The notes under the pieces are model-generated. The model did not search any database and was not told where the DNA came from. It saw nothing but the letters and a program-made list of their open reading frames with translations. The translations under genes and the position numbers were made by a program. Below, piece by piece: positions 9,113 through 18,186 of a stretch of DNA of 64,000 bases. Location: assembly GCF_004124325.1 (NCBI RefSeq), contig NZ_QBDT01000001.1, positions 2,914,001 to 2,978,000 of the forward strand. Reading direction: 5' to 3'. This DNA comes from Streptomyces sp. L2. GTDB taxonomy: Bacteria > Actinomycetota > Actinomycetes > Streptomycetales > Streptomycetaceae. Positions within the stretch are counted from its first letter, which is position 1. Every line of letters begins with the position of its first letter.

Positions 9113-10003
9113 GTGACGCAGGTACCGGAGACAGTCGCCTCGGCCGTCCGCCCGCCCGTCGGCCCGTCAGTCGGCCCGGGGAAGCAAGTGCCGCCGTCGC
9201 CGTCCTCCCTGACGCCCGCTCAGGCATTCGACGCGCTCTACGCCTTCTGCGCGCCCGCCCTCGTACGCCAGACCTATCTGCTCTGCGGGCGCCGCGAGCT
9301 GGCCCGGGAGGCCGTGGAGCGGGCGTTCCAACTCGCGTGGCAGCGCTGGCCGGAGGTGGCCCGGGACCGGGATCCGGCGGGGTGGGTGCGGGCGGCGGCG
9401 TACGACTGCGCGCTCTCCCCGTGGCACCGGTTCCGGCCGCGCTACCGGCATCCGGAGCCGCCGCCGGCCGACGCGGGCCACCGGGCGCTGCTGAGCGTCC
9501 TGCTGACGCTGCCTCCGTCGTACCGGCGCACGCTCGTCCTCTACGACGGTGTCGGGCTCGACCTGCCCGAGACGGCGGCGGAGACGGAGGCGAGCACTCC
9601 GGCGGCGGCGCGGCGGCTCACCCATGCGCGTGAGGCGCTGGCCGCGCGGCTGCCGGAACTGGCCGATCCGTCGGCACTGCACGCGCGGTTGCTGGAACTG
9701 GCGTCCACGGAGCGGTTGCAGGCGGCGAAGCCGCCGGTGGTACGGACCGGTGGGGAGCGGCGCAGCATCTTCTGGACGCGGGCCGCCATCGCGTTCACCG
9801 TCGCGATCATCGGGGCGACGGCGCTGACGCTGCGGACGGCGCCGACGCACTACTCGGCGCCGATCGGGCCGGCCCAGGCGGTGCAGGGCGTGCCGCCGCC
9901 GGCCGCGCTCGGCCCCCTCTCGCGAGAGGAACAGACCCTCCGCGACAAACTCCGCTCCGCGGAGGCGAGTGGCCCGGAAAGGTTGTCGCCGGGGGCCTGG
10001 TGA
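9113..10003 (+). CDS. sigma-70-like protein with C-terminal membrane anchor
   Basis: This is a 296-residue protein. Residues 35-100 resemble ECF sigma region 2 ([21 protein letters not shown] and the following [18 protein letters not shown]). A region-4-like segment follows ([20 protein letters not shown] with [12 protein letters not shown]). A single transmembrane helix ([19 protein letters not shown]) and an extracytoplasmic tail close the protein. The anchor and degenerate recognition helix suggest a membrane-tethered, possibly inactive, sigma-like regulator. GAGGGG precedes the GTG. An unusually AT-rich block (9072-9098) upstream probably holds promoters for both divergent genes. Confidence 0.75.
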   Translation: MTQVPETVASAVRPPVGPSVGPGKQVPPSPSSLTPAQAFDALYAFCAPALVRQTYLLCGRRELAREAVERAFQLAWQRWPEVARDRDPAGWVRAAAYDCALSPWHRFRPRYRHPEPPPADAGHRALLSVLLTLPPSYRRTLVLYDGVGLDLPETAAETEASTPAAARRLTHAREALAARLPELADPSALHARLLELASTERLQAAKPPVVRTGGERRSIFWTRAAIAFTVAIIGATALTLRTAPTHYSAPIGPAQAVQGVPPPAALGPLSREEQTLRDKLRSAEASGPERLSPGAW

Positions 10004-10059
10004 CGCCCTGTCCGGCGCCCCGCCGTGGGGCTGGGGGTCCGACCCCGGCTGCGGACCGT

Positions 10060-10200
10060 CGTGGCTTGTCGCGCAGTTCCCCGCGCCCTTACGGGGCACG
10101 TCCTCACGTAGCTGCGGGCAGCGAGCGGCAGACGGCCGCGCGCCGAGCCCACCCACGTAGCTGCGGGCATGCGTGCCGCTTGGGGCGGCACGGGTGGGCG
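10060..10200. repeat. dispersed Streptomyces intergenic repeat mosaic
   Basis: The block holds GTGGCTTGTCGCGCAGTTCC with its CGCGCCCTTACGGGGC continuation, then two copies of CACGTAGCTGCGGGCA (about 35 bases apart), then a GGGCGGCACGGGTGGGCGCG tail. All are familiar as dispersed intergenic elements of Streptomyces genomes. There is no coding potential. Confidence 0.6.
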
Positions 10201-10236
10201 CGGCGGCACCCCGCAAGCGCTGGTGAGTGGAACGGC

Positions 10237-10271
10237 GGTAGGCCCGTCCCCGGGTGGGGGGCGGGCCTACC
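10237..10271 (-). terminator. terminator of sucC-sucD
   Basis: The perfect arms GGTAGGCCCG and CGGGCCTACC (10 bp) flank a G/C-rich loop, 21 bases past the sucD stop codon. Confidence 0.75.
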
Positions 10272-10291
10272 GGTGATGCAGTGAGCCTCGC

Positions 10292-11176
10292 TCAGCCGGC
10301 CAGGATCTCGCGGGCGAGCTTGGCCGTCTCGGTCGGGGTCTTGCCGACCTTGACGCCCGCGGCCTCCAGGGCCTCCTTCTTGGCCTGGGCCGTACCGGAG
10401 GAACCGGAGACGATGGCGCCGGCGTGGCCCATCGTCTTGCCCTCGGGCGCGGTGAAGCCCGCGACGTAGCCGACGACCGGCTTGGTCACGTTCTTCGCGA
10501 TGAAGTCCGCGGCCCGCTCCTCGGCGTCGCCACCGATCTCACCGATCATCACGATCAGGTCGGTGTCGGCGTCGGCCTCGAATGCGGCGAGCGCGTCGAT
10601 GTGCGTCGTACCGATGATCGGGTCGCCACCGATGCCGACGGCCGTCGAGAAGCCGATGTCACGCAGCTCGTACATCATCTGGTACGTCAGCGTGCCGGAC
10701 TTCGAGACCAGGCCGATGCGGCCCGGCTTGGTGATGTCGCCCGGGATGATGCCGACGTTCGACTGGCCCGGCGTGATGATCCCGGGGCAGTTCGGGCCGA
10801 TGATCCGGGTCTTGTTGCCCTTCTTGCCGGCGTACGCCCAGAACGACGCCGAGTCGTGCACGGCGATGCCCTCGGTGATCACGACGGCCAGCGGGATCTC
10901 GGCGTCGATGGCCTCGACGACCGCGTCCTTGGTGAACTTCTCCGGCACGAAGATGACGGAGACGTTCGCGCCGGTCTTCTCGATGGCCTCCTTGACGGTG
11001 CCGAAGACCGGTACCTCGGTGCCGTCGAAGTCCACGGTCTGACCCGCCTTGCGCGGGTTCACGCCGCCCACGACGTTGGTGCCGTCACCCAGCATGAGCT
11101 TGGTGTGCTTCATGCCGGTGGCGCCGGTCATGCCCTGGACGATGACCTTGCTGTCCTTGTTGAGCCAGATAGCCAT
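10292..11176 (-). CDS. sucD: succinyl-CoA ligase, alpha subunit
   Basis: This is the TCA-cycle enzyme subunit that binds CoA and carries the phosphohistidine. The 294 residues include the CoA-binding Rossmann segment ([20 protein letters not shown]), [17 protein letters not shown], and the phosphohistidine loop [18 protein letters not shown] precedes the ATG. It follows sucC after 27 bases, in the same operon, and is closed by a hairpin terminator. Confidence 0.97.
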   Translation of the reverse strand: MAIWLNKDSKVIVQGMTGATGMKHTKLMLGDGTNVVGGVNPRKAGQTVDFDGTEVPVFGTVKEAIEKTGANVSVIFVPEKFTKDAVVEAIDAEIPLAVVITEGIAVHDSASFWAYAGKKGNKTRIIGPNCPGIITPGQSNVGIIPGDITKPGRIGLVSKSGTLTYQMMYELRDIGFSTAVGIGGDPIIGTTHIDALAAFEADADTDLIVMIGEIGGDAEERAADFIAKNVTKPVVGYVAGFTAPEGKTMGHAGAIVSGSSGTAQAKKEALEAAGVKVGKTPTETAKLAREILAG

Positions 11177-11203
11177 GGTGTGTTCTGTCCTCGTCCTGAG
11201 TGC

Positions 11204-12385
11204 TTACTTGGCGGCGTGGGCCAGCTCGGCGGCCTTGTCGGCCGCGCCGTCCATGGTGTCGACGCGCTGCACCAGCGGGTGGTTGGCGTCGGTGAGGATC
11301 TTCCGGCCCAGCTCGGCGTTGTTGCCGTCGAGGCGGACGACGAGCGGCTTGGTGACGTTCTCGCCGCGGTCCTCCAGGAGCTTCAGGGCCTGCACGATGC
11401 CGTTGGCGACCTCGTCGCAGGCGGTGATGCCACCGAAGACGTTGACGAACACGGACTTGACGTCCGGGTCGCCGAGGATGATCTCCAGGCCGTTCGCCAT
11501 GACCTGGGCGGAGGCGCCACCGCCGATGTCCAGGAAGTTGGCGGGCTTGACGCCGCCGTGGTTCTCACCGGCGTACGCGACGACGTCCAGGGTCGACATG
11601 ACCAGGCCCGCGCCGTTGCCGATGATGCCGACCTGGCCGTCGAGCTTGACGTAGTTGAGGTTCTTCTCCTTGGCGGCGGCCTCGAGCGGGTTGGCCGCGG
11701 CCTTGTCGTGGAGCTCCTCGAAGTCCGGGTGGCGGAATTCGGCGTTGTCGTCCAGCGACACCTTGCCGTCGAGGGCGAGGACGTCACCGGAGGCGACCTT
11801 GGCCAGCGGGTTGACCTCGACCAGGAGGGCGTCCTCCTTGATGAAGGTGTCCCACAGCTTGACCAGGACGTTCACGACCTTGTCGGCGACCTCGGCCGGG
11901 AACTTCGCCGCCTCGACGATCTCGCGCGCCTTCTGAGGCGTCACACCGTCGATCGCGTCGATCGGGGTCTTGGCGACGGCCTCCGGACGGGTGGCCGCCA
12001 CCTCCTCGATCTCCATGCCGCCCTCGACGGACGCGATGGAGAGGAAGGTGCGGTTGGCACGGTCGAGGAGGAAGGAGACGTAGTACTCCTCCAGGATCTC
12101 CGGAGCGGTCTCGGCGATCATCACCTTGTGGACCGTGTGGCCCTTGATGTCCATGCCGAGGATGTCCGTCGCGCGGGCGACGGCCTCGTCCGGGGTGGCG
12201 GCGAGCTTCACGCCACCGGCCTTGCCGCGCCCGCCGACCTTCACCTGGGCCTTGACGACGGACTTGCCACCGAGGCGCTCGGTGGCTGCGCGGGCCGCCT
12301 CAGGCGTGTCGATGACTTCACCGGCCAGCACCGGTACATCGTGCTTGGCGAAGAGGTCCCTCGCCTGGTACTCGAACAGGTCCAC
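11204..12385 (-). CDS. sucC: succinyl-CoA ligase, beta subunit
   Basis: This is the nucleotide-binding partner of SucD. The 393 residues form an ATP-grasp domain followed by a CoA-ligase flavodoxin-like domain. It begins [20 protein letters not shown] and has [16 protein letters not shown] in the ATP-grasp and [20 protein letters not shown] in the C-terminal domain. The start is GTG. It heads the sucC-sucD operon. A possible Crp operator lies about 185 bases upstream. Confidence 0.97.
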   Translation of the reverse strand: MDLFEYQARDLFAKHDVPVLAGEVIDTPEAARAATERLGGKSVVKAQVKVGGRGKAGGVKLAATPDEAVARATDILGMDIKGHTVHKVMIAETAPEILEEYYVSFLLDRANRTFLSIASVEGGMEIEEVAATRPEAVAKTPIDAIDGVTPQKAREIVEAAKFPAEVADKVVNVLVKLWDTFIKEDALLVEVNPLAKVASGDVLALDGKVSLDDNAEFRHPDFEELHDKAAANPLEAAAKEKNLNYVKLDGQVGIIGNGAGLVMSTLDVVAYAGENHGGVKPANFLDIGGGASAQVMANGLEIILGDPDVKSVFVNVFGGITACDEVANGIVQALKLLEDRGENVTKPLVVRLDGNNAELGRKILTDANHPLVQRVDTMDGAADKAAELAHAAK

Positions 12386-12568
12386 GCGCTTCCGTCCCTA
12401 TCAGTGATCTCGCGGTTCGTTGGATGCGTGGGCGTGCCGCGAAGGGCAACGTGACGACCGCTGTGTGTCACAAGGGAGGCGCACACGGTGTCCGAGCGCG
12501 CGGCATGTCCGTCTCGCAGGTTATCGCCGCTCGCGGGGGCTCCCTAAATCGAGGGTCACACCTGAGCG

Positions 12569-12582
12569 GTGATACCTGTCAC
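12569..12582. promoter_or_regulatory. possible Crp operator upstream of sucC
   Basis: GTGATACCTGTCAC fits the GTG-N6-GNCAC consensus reported for S. coelicolor Crp exactly. It lies 184 bases upstream of the sucC start. The assignment rests on the match alone. Confidence 0.35.
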
Positions 12583-12653
12583 ATGATGCCCGAATTCGGG
12601 GTGCCAGGTGGCACCGCGTGCCGGGGTATGGGCGGGCTGCGGCCGGTGTGCGA

Positions 12654-12687
12654 GGCCTCACCGGGCTGGGGTTGACCCGGTGAGGCC
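12654..12687. terminator. strong intergenic hairpin
   Basis: The perfect arms GGCCTCACCGGG and CCCGGTGAGGCC (12 bp) have a 10-base loop. It may stop read-through from the leftward VWA operon before the sucC promoter. Confidence 0.55.
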
Positions 12688-13005
12688 CTGAGCGGCCCCT
12701 GCGAGGGGCCTGGGCGGTTGATCCCCACCCCAATGGGGACCACCCGCCCGTGCCGCGGGTCACAGCCGGACCGGCCGACGGCGTTCGGCCGTCCGGGTCC
12801 GTCCACCCCGCGGAGCCGGTCGCGGCCGGCGGCCTTGCGCGCAGGGCGGGGGCAGGGGCGGGCAGAGCGGACAGGGGCAGGACCGACCGCGGGTCACCGC
12901 CGGCGCGCCGACCGAGGGAGAGCAGGATCCTCGCACGGCCCGCCCGCGGTAGCGCAAGCCCCGTGTTACCGATGGGTAGTCATGTCCCTTTTGCAGCCCC
13001 TTTCC

Positions 13006-13077
13006 GGCGCCATTTCGTGGTCCGGCGCCATTTCGTGGTCCGGCGGCATTTCGTGGTCCGGCGGCATTTCGTGGTCC
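13006..13077. repeat. 18-bp tandem repeat, four units
   Basis: Four head-to-tail units of GGCGCCATTTCGTGGTCC occur; the last two read GGCGGC at the start. The array ends 28 bases downstream of the VWA stop codon, within the probable 3' untranslated region of that operon. Confidence 0.9.
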
Positions 13078-13105
13078 GACGGCTCGCGACGTGCCCGGTC
13101 CGGTG

Positions 13106-14317
13106 TCACGCCGGGTCCGGTATCGGCAGCGGCCGCTTCTCGATCGCCGCCGCCATCACCTCCGGGAACAGGTCCGGCGTGCAGGCGAAGGCCGGCGCCC
13201 CGAGAGCGGCGAGCGCGGCCGCGTGCTCCCGGTCGTACGCGGGCGCGCCCTCGTCCGAGAGCGCGAGCAGCGCCACGAACTGCACCCCGGACGCCTTCAT
13301 GGCCGCGACCCGCTTGAGCATCTCGTCGCGTATGCCGCCCTCGTACAGGTCGCTGATCAGCACGACCACCGTCTCGGCGGGCCGGCTGATGTGCGCCTGG
13401 CAGTAGGCGAGGGCCCGGTTGATGTCGGTGCCGCCGCCGAGCTGGGTGCCGAACAGGACGTCGACCGGGTCGTCCAGCTGGTCGGTGAGGTCCACGACCG
13501 CCGTGTCGAAGACGATCAGCCGCGTGTCGATCGACCGCATGGAGGCGAGCACCGCCCCGAACACGGACGCGTAGACCACGGACGCCGCCATCGACCCCGA
13601 CTGGTCGATGCAGAGGACGACCTCCTTCTTCACCGACTGCGCCGCCCGCCCGTACCCGATGAGCCGTTCCGGCACGATCGTGCGGTACTCGGGCAGGTAG
13701 TGCTTGAGGTTGGCCGCGATCGTGCGGTTCCAGTCGATGTCGTGGTGGCGCGGCCGGCTGACCCGCGCGCTGCGGTCGAGAGCACCGCTGAGGGTGGCCC
13801 GGGTACGGGTGGCGAGCCGCTTCTCCAGGTCTTCGACCACCTTGCGGACGACGGCCCGCGCCGTCTCCTTGGTCGTCTCCGGCATCGCCTTGTTCAGCGA
13901 CAGCAACGTGCCCACCAGGTGGACGTCGGCCTCCACCGCCTCCAGCATCTCCGGCTCCAGCAGGAGGGAGGCGAGCCCCAGCCGCTCGATCGCGTCCCGC
14001 TGCATGACCTGGACGACGGAGGAGGGGAAGTAGGTGCGGATGTCGCCGAGCCAGCGGGCCACGGAGGGCGCCGACGCGCCGAGTCCCGCCGACCGGTCGC
14101 GCCCCGGCTGCGATCGGTCACCGCCCTTGCCGTAGAGCGCGGCGAGCGTGGCGTCCATCGCGGCGTCCCGCCCGGACAGCGCGCATCCGGTGCCGTCGGC
14201 CTGGTCCCCGCCGAGCACGAGCCGCCAGCGCCTGAGCCGCTCCCGCGCGGGATCGGTTGCCGGGGTGGGAGCGATTCCGGCTGTTGCCTCGGTTCCCACG
14301 GCTGCGTCGATCGTCAT
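13106..14317 (-). CDS. VWA-domain protein of the MoxR/VWA locus (YehP-like)
   Basis: This is a 403-residue protein. Residues 1-230 are a helical region (RERLRRWRLVLGG, then SVARWLGDIRTYFPSSVVQV) of the kind found in CoxE/YehP-type proteins. A von Willebrand A domain follows, with the metal-site motif DQSGSM at about 238-243, a second metal loop GGGTDIN, and a third conserved Asp in VLISDLYEGG. VWA proteins of this class act with MoxR AAA+ ATPases to insert metals or remodel client proteins. The ATG overlaps the preceding small gene in ATGA. It is the last gene of the leftward arm. Confidence 0.9.
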   Translation of the reverse strand: MTIDAAVGTEATAGIAPTPATDPARERLRRWRLVLGGDQADGTGCALSGRDAAMDATLAALYGKGGDRSQPGRDRSAGLGASAPSVARWLGDIRTYFPSSVVQVMQRDAIERLGLASLLLEPEMLEAVEADVHLVGTLLSLNKAMPETTKETARAVVRKVVEDLEKRLATRTRATLSGALDRSARVSRPRHHDIDWNRTIAANLKHYLPEYRTIVPERLIGYGRAAQSVKKEVVLCIDQSGSMAASVVYASVFGAVLASMRSIDTRLIVFDTAVVDLTDQLDDPVDVLFGTQLGGGTDINRALAYCQAHISRPAETVVVLISDLYEGGIRDEMLKRVAAMKASGVQFVALLALSDEGAPAYDREHAAALAALGAPAFACTPDLFPEVMAAAIEKRPLPIPDPA

Positions 14318-14478
14318 CCGCGTGCCTCCTCGTACGGCAGCTCGCGCCGCTCCCGGCGCTCCCAGAGGGGGATCACCGGAATGGTTGTTTGGTGGCCTTC
14401 CGTCCAGAGCCCCTGCACCGGCCCGGCGTCCCTGTCCCGGGCCCTCTCCCTCTGGTCCCGCAGCGTGTCCGTTGTCAT
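14314..14478 (-). CDS. 54-residue protein between DUF5682 and VWA genes
   Basis: This short gene is locked on both sides by 4-base ATGA overlaps: its ATG overlaps the DUF5682 stop, and its TGA overlaps the VWA start. This argues strongly that it is translated. The N-terminal half is charged (RDQRERARDRDAG), followed by GLWTEGHQTTIPVIPLWERR and ending ELPYEEARG. There is no membrane segment. I know no family for it. It may be an adaptor between the ATPase and its VWA partner, which is inference from position only. Confidence 0.75.
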   Translation of the reverse strand: MTTDTLRDQRERARDRDAGPVQGLWTEGHQTTIPVIPLWERRERRELPYEEARG

Positions 14479-16889
14479 GGCGTCACTCCCACCAGTTCCT
14501 GGCACGCGTCCTCGTCCGCGTCGTCGAGCCCCAGCAGCAGCCCCAGGACGGGCAGTACGGCGTCGGCGCGACCGGCGTCCGGGTCGGAGGCGAAGCCGGG
14601 GGGCTGGGAGCCGGTCGCCGCCCGGTCCGGCCGCTCCCCCGGACCGCGCCGGACCCGTTCGCCGAGTGTTCTGCGCACGCCCGGCTCGTACGCCGAAAAT
14701 GTGCGCCTGAGCAGCGGCAGTACGTCCGTGAACGCCTCCACCGGCACGCCCGTCAGCCAGGTGTCGACCAGGCCCAGCAGCCGCTCGTCGTGGACGAGGA
14801 GCATGCCGCCCCCGCCGCCGACGAAGCCCTCGATCCAGGCGGCCCCGTCGGCCGGCGGTGTCCCCCGGGACAGGACCAGGCCCATCAGCCGGGCGGCCTC
14901 GTCGGGCCCGAGTTCGCCCTCGTCCAGCAGCAGGCGCACGGCCCGGCCCCGGAGCACCCCGGGCACGGTGTCCCTCAGCGACAGGTTGCGCAGCACCGCA
15001 CGCCAGCGACCACGCAGGCCGGGCGGCCCGAAGGAGCCGCCGGAATGGTCGGAGCCGTCGGAGCCGTCGGAGTCGGCAGAGCGGTCGGCGTCGGTCCGGT
15101 GGTCTCCGTGGGGGCCGGTCTCCGGCAGGAGCCCCACCGCCGTGTGAACCGCGTCCACATGGCCCCGCATCTCCTCCGCCGCATCCGCGTCCAGCGTGGC
15201 GCAGGCCGGCGGGAGGCCGACGAAGACGCGCTCGGCGAGGCCCGCCGCGAGGTCGGCGAGGGCGTGGGTGTCGGTGCCGCGTACGTCGCCGTACCGCAGG
15301 GAGCGGACCAGGGCGGGCAGGGCCTGGGCGAGCCGGCCGACGTCCGCGTCCAGTGCCGCCCGGTCCGCGAGCGCCTGGAGGACCACGGGCAGCGCGTCCG
15401 GCAGCCCGGCGAGCAGGCAGTGTTCGGCGAGCGCGGTGACCTCGGCGAGGGTCTTCGCCGCCGTCGCGTCCGCCTCGGCCCGTGCGGTGGCCGCGGCGAG
15501 CACGGTCGTCCCCCACACCCCCGCCTCGGCGACCCGCACCGACAGCTCGGGCTCCCAGCGCAGCCGCCAGGTCTCCCGGAAGGTGCCCGTACTCCCCCGC
15601 GACTCGGCCGGCTCCCCCCAGCGGACGCCGAGCAGCCGCAGCCGGTGCAGGAGTCCGCTCCGGGCGGCGTCGGTGTCCTTGCGCAGGTCGAGTTCCAGCT
15701 CCCGCTCCAGCGCCTCCGGCTTGAGTCGCAGCCGGCGCTGCTCCCGGACCAGGTCGCGCTGCAGCGGCACCGCCGGCGAGGCCTCCGGGACCTCGCCCAG
15801 CACGTCCCCGACCACGAGCCGGTCGTGCACCAGCGCCAGCGGCACGTCCGAGCCGTCGCACATCACCGCACGCACGGCATCCGTGGTCTCCCCCAGGCCC
15901 GGCAGCGGGCGTCCGCGCATCGCGGCCAGGGTCTCGGCGAGCCGTACCGCCTCGATGACGTGCGCCGAGGACACGATGCGCCCCTCCTCGCGCAACAGGC
16001 CCGCCACCTTCGTCAGCCACCGCTCGACGGGCCGGTCCGACGACCGGAACAGATGCCCGTACCAGCCGGGTGACTCGATCCCGGCGCCGTACCCGCTCGT
16101 GCGGGCCAGCCTGCGGTGCGTCCACGGCACCCACGTCAGGTCCGCCTTGACCTTGGGCAGGCCCTTCAGCAGGGCGCGGTCGGCGGCGACGGTGGTCTTC
16201 TGCCGCAGGGCCGGCACGTGCCAGGCACCGCAGACCACGGCCACCGCGTCCCCGCACTCCCGCCGGGCCGCGCGCACTTGGAGCCGCATCTGCGCCTCAC
16301 GCACCAGGTCCCGCGACCGCCCCCCGACGCCGTATCGCTCCCGCAGCGCGGCCATGGCCTCCGCCAGGGCGTCGAACGGCGCGAACGGGTCCCCCTTCCC
16401 GGCCCCCCGGTGCTCGACGGCGTCCTCCCACCACCGCTCGGGGTCGTCGTACCCGGCGGTCTCGGCCAGCACGGCGAGGGGGTCGATCCGGACCTGGTCC
16501 TCGGCCCCCTCCGGCGGCTCCTCGCCCGGCCCCTCCCAGGCCAGGGTGTGCGTGGCCGGGAGGTCGATGAAGCGGGCCGGGACCCGGTGTTCCAGGGCCC
16601 AGCGGATCGCCACCCACTCGGGGCTGAACTCGGCGAACGGCCAGAAGGCCGAGCGGCCGGGCTCGTCCACCGCGTGGGCGAGCAGCGCCACCGGGGGCCG
16701 CATGGCGGGGTCGGCCGCCAGCGGGACGAGCGCGTCGGCCTCGGGCGGCCCCTCGATCAGGACGACGCCGGGCCGGGCGGCGTCCAGGGCAGCCCGCACC
16801 GCGCGGGCCGAGCCGGGCCCGTGGTGCCGTACGCCGAGGAGCAGTGGCCCCGCGTCGAACGCCCCGGGCCGGACGGAGTCGTCGGTCAT
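14475..16889 (-). CDS. DUF5682 family protein (YehM-like) of the MoxR/VWA locus
   Basis: This is an 804-residue protein of unknown function that accompanies MoxR, VWA and SWIM genes in many bacteria (E. coli YehM is the likely counterpart). The N-terminal 230 residues show LLGVRHHGPGS near residues 17-27, VVLIEGPPEAD near 42-52, and VVCGAWHVPAL near 218-228. This pattern recalls TraB/ChaN-type putative hydrolases (paired His and Glu). The rest is alpha-helical, with a low-complexity acidic stretch of DGSD repeats before RWRAVLRNLSL and a GGGGGML glycine loop. The ATG overlaps the MoxR stop (ATGA). Confidence 0.88.
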   Translation of the reverse strand: MTDDSVRPGAFDAGPLLLGVRHHGPGSARAVRAALDAARPGVVLIEGPPEADALVPLAADPAMRPPVALLAHAVDEPGRSAFWPFAEFSPEWVAIRWALEHRVPARFIDLPATHTLAWEGPGEEPPEGAEDQVRIDPLAVLAETAGYDDPERWWEDAVEHRGAGKGDPFAPFDALAEAMAALRERYGVGGRSRDLVREAQMRLQVRAARRECGDAVAVVCGAWHVPALRQKTTVAADRALLKGLPKVKADLTWVPWTHRRLARTSGYGAGIESPGWYGHLFRSSDRPVERWLTKVAGLLREEGRIVSSAHVIEAVRLAETLAAMRGRPLPGLGETTDAVRAVMCDGSDVPLALVHDRLVVGDVLGEVPEASPAVPLQRDLVREQRRLRLKPEALERELELDLRKDTDAARSGLLHRLRLLGVRWGEPAESRGSTGTFRETWRLRWEPELSVRVAEAGVWGTTVLAAATARAEADATAAKTLAEVTALAEHCLLAGLPDALPVVLQALADRAALDADVGRLAQALPALVRSLRYGDVRGTDTHALADLAAGLAERVFVGLPPACATLDADAAEEMRGHVDAVHTAVGLLPETGPHGDHRTDADRSADSDGSDGSDHSGGSFGPPGLRGRWRAVLRNLSLRDTVPGVLRGRAVRLLLDEGELGPDEAARLMGLVLSRGTPPADGAAWIEGFVGGGGGMLLVHDERLLGLVDTWLTGVPVEAFTDVLPLLRRTFSAYEPGVRRTLGERVRRGPGERPDRAATGSQPPGFASDPDAGRADAVLPVLGLLLGLDDADEDACQELVGVTP

Positions 16890-18130
16890 ACGCTCACCTC
16901 CCGGCAGGCGCGGTAGAAGTCCTTCCAGCCGTCGCGCTCGCGGACCACCGTCTCCAGGTACTCCTGCCAGATCACCCGGTCGGCCGCCGGGTCGCGGACG
17001 ACGGCGCCGAGGATGCCGGCGGCGACGTCCCCCGGGCGCAGCACGCCGTCGCCGAAGTGGGCGGCCAGGGCCAGGCCGTTGGTGACGACGGAGATCGCCT
17101 CCGCGGTGGAGAGCGTGCCGCTGGGCGACTTCAGCTTCGTACGTCCGTCGGCGGTGACGCCGTCGCGCAGTTCGCGGAAGACGGTCACCACGCGCTGGAT
17201 CTCCTCGATGCCGTCGGGTGCGGCGGGCAGGTCGAGGGAGCGGCCGATCTGGTCGACACGCCGGGTGACGATGTCGACCTCGGCGTCGGCGCTCTCCGGC
17301 AGGGGCAGCACGACGGTGTTGAAGCGGCGGCGCAGGGCGCTGGAGAGGTCGTTGACGCCGCGGTCGCGGTCGTTGGCGGTGGCGATGAGGTTGAAGCCGC
17401 GGACCGCCTGCACCTCCTGGCCCAGTTCCGGTATCGGCAGGGTCTTCTCGGACAGGATCGTGATCAGCGTGTCCTGGACGTCGGCCGGGATGCGGGTCAG
17501 TTCCTCGACGCGGGCGGTCATGCCCTCGGCCATGGCGCGCATGACGGGGCTGGGCACGAGGGCGTCGCGGCTGGGTCCGTGGGCGAGGAGCCGCGCGTAG
17601 TTCCAGCCGTAGCGGATCGCCTCTTCCGGCGTTCCGGCGGTGCCCTGGACGAGCAGCGTGGAGTCGCCGCTGACGGCCGCCGCCAGGTGTTCCGACACCC
17701 ACGTCTTGGCGGTGCCGGGAACGCCGAGCAGGAGCAGGGCGCGGTCGGTGGCGAGCGTGGTCACCGCGACCTCGACGATGCGGCGCGGGCCCACGTACTT
17801 CGGTGTGATCACCGTGCCGTCCGCGAGGGTGCCGCCGAGCAGGTAGGTCGCCACCGCCCAGGGCGACAGCTTCCAGCGGGCCGGCCGCGGGCGGTCGTCC
17901 TGGGCGGCCAGCGCGGCGAGTTCGGCGGCGAAGGCGTGCTCGGCGTGCGGCCGCAGCGTGGCCCCGTCCGGCGCACGGGACGCCGGCGCCACGGAGTTCG
18001 GGTCCCCGGACACGGAGTTCGGGTCGACCGACGCGAGGTCGACGGACTCGGAGTCGGCGAACTCGGAGTCGACGGACCCGGAGTCGACGGACTTCGGGTC
18101 TACGGACGTCGGTTCCACGGACACAGTCAT
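16886..18130 (-). CDS. MoxR-family AAA+ ATPase (YehL-like)
   Basis: This is a 414-residue protein. The N-terminal 50 residues are a repetitive SVD/DPNSV-rich disordered segment. The AAA+ core has Walker A GVPGTAKT at about 136-143, the MoxR-type segment VEELTRIPADVQDTLITILS carrying the acidic Walker B residues, sensor 1 NLIATANDRDRG, and the arginine-finger region ALRRRFN. MoxR ATPases act as chaperones with VWA partners, one of which ends this operon. GGAGGGGGC precedes the ATG. It heads a four-gene operon with ATGA overlaps throughout. A 12-bp inverted repeat separates it from the divergent SWIM gene. Confidence 0.94.
   Translation of the reverse strand: MTVSVEPTSVDPKSVDSGSVDSEFADSESVDLASVDPNSVSGDPNSVAPASRAPDGATLRPHAEHAFAAELAALAAQDDRPRPARWKLSPWAVATYLLGGTLADGTVITPKYVGPRRIVEVAVTTLATDRALLLLGVPGTAKTWVSEHLAAAVSGDSTLLVQGTAGTPEEAIRYGWNYARLLAHGPSRDALVPSPVMRAMAEGMTARVEELTRIPADVQDTLITILSEKTLPIPELGQEVQAVRGFNLIATANDRDRGVNDLSSALRRRFNTVVLPLPESADAEVDIVTRRVDQIGRSLDLPAAPDGIEEIQRVVTVFRELRDGVTADGRTKLKSPSGTLSTAEAISVVTNGLALAAHFGDGVLRPGDVAAGILGAVVRDPAADRVIWQEYLETVVRERDGWKDFYRACREVSV
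18000..18125 (-). repeat. degenerate tandem repeat encoding the MoxR N-terminus
   Basis: Imperfect units around GTCGACGGACTCGGAGT repeat every 15-18 bases and encode SVD/DSE/DPNSV peptides. The core ATPase has nothing similar, so this is a fast-evolving extension. Confidence 0.65.
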
Positions 18131-18186
18131 GGCTGAGGCCCCCTCCAGCTCGGCCGGTTCGGATCTGGTGTCCACCGTGCACCACG

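Larger units (their letters stand above)
12386..13105. other. 720-base gene-poor interval upstream of sucC
   Basis: No convincing gene is seen on either strand. It contains a possible Crp site (12569), a 12-bp-stem hairpin (12654-12687) with a smaller one beside it (12693-12709), and a four-unit 18-bp tandem repeat (13006-13077) just beyond the VWA stop. Confidence 0.6.

Noticed and set aside
10424..12454. Long plus-strand frame opposite sucC-sucD
   Set aside because: Both succinyl-CoA ligase subunits are unmistakable on the minus strand.
12424..12675. Possible 83-residue plus-strand gene upstream of sucC
   Set aside because: There is no ribosome-binding site, the composition does not look like a protein, and the end falls inside a hairpin.
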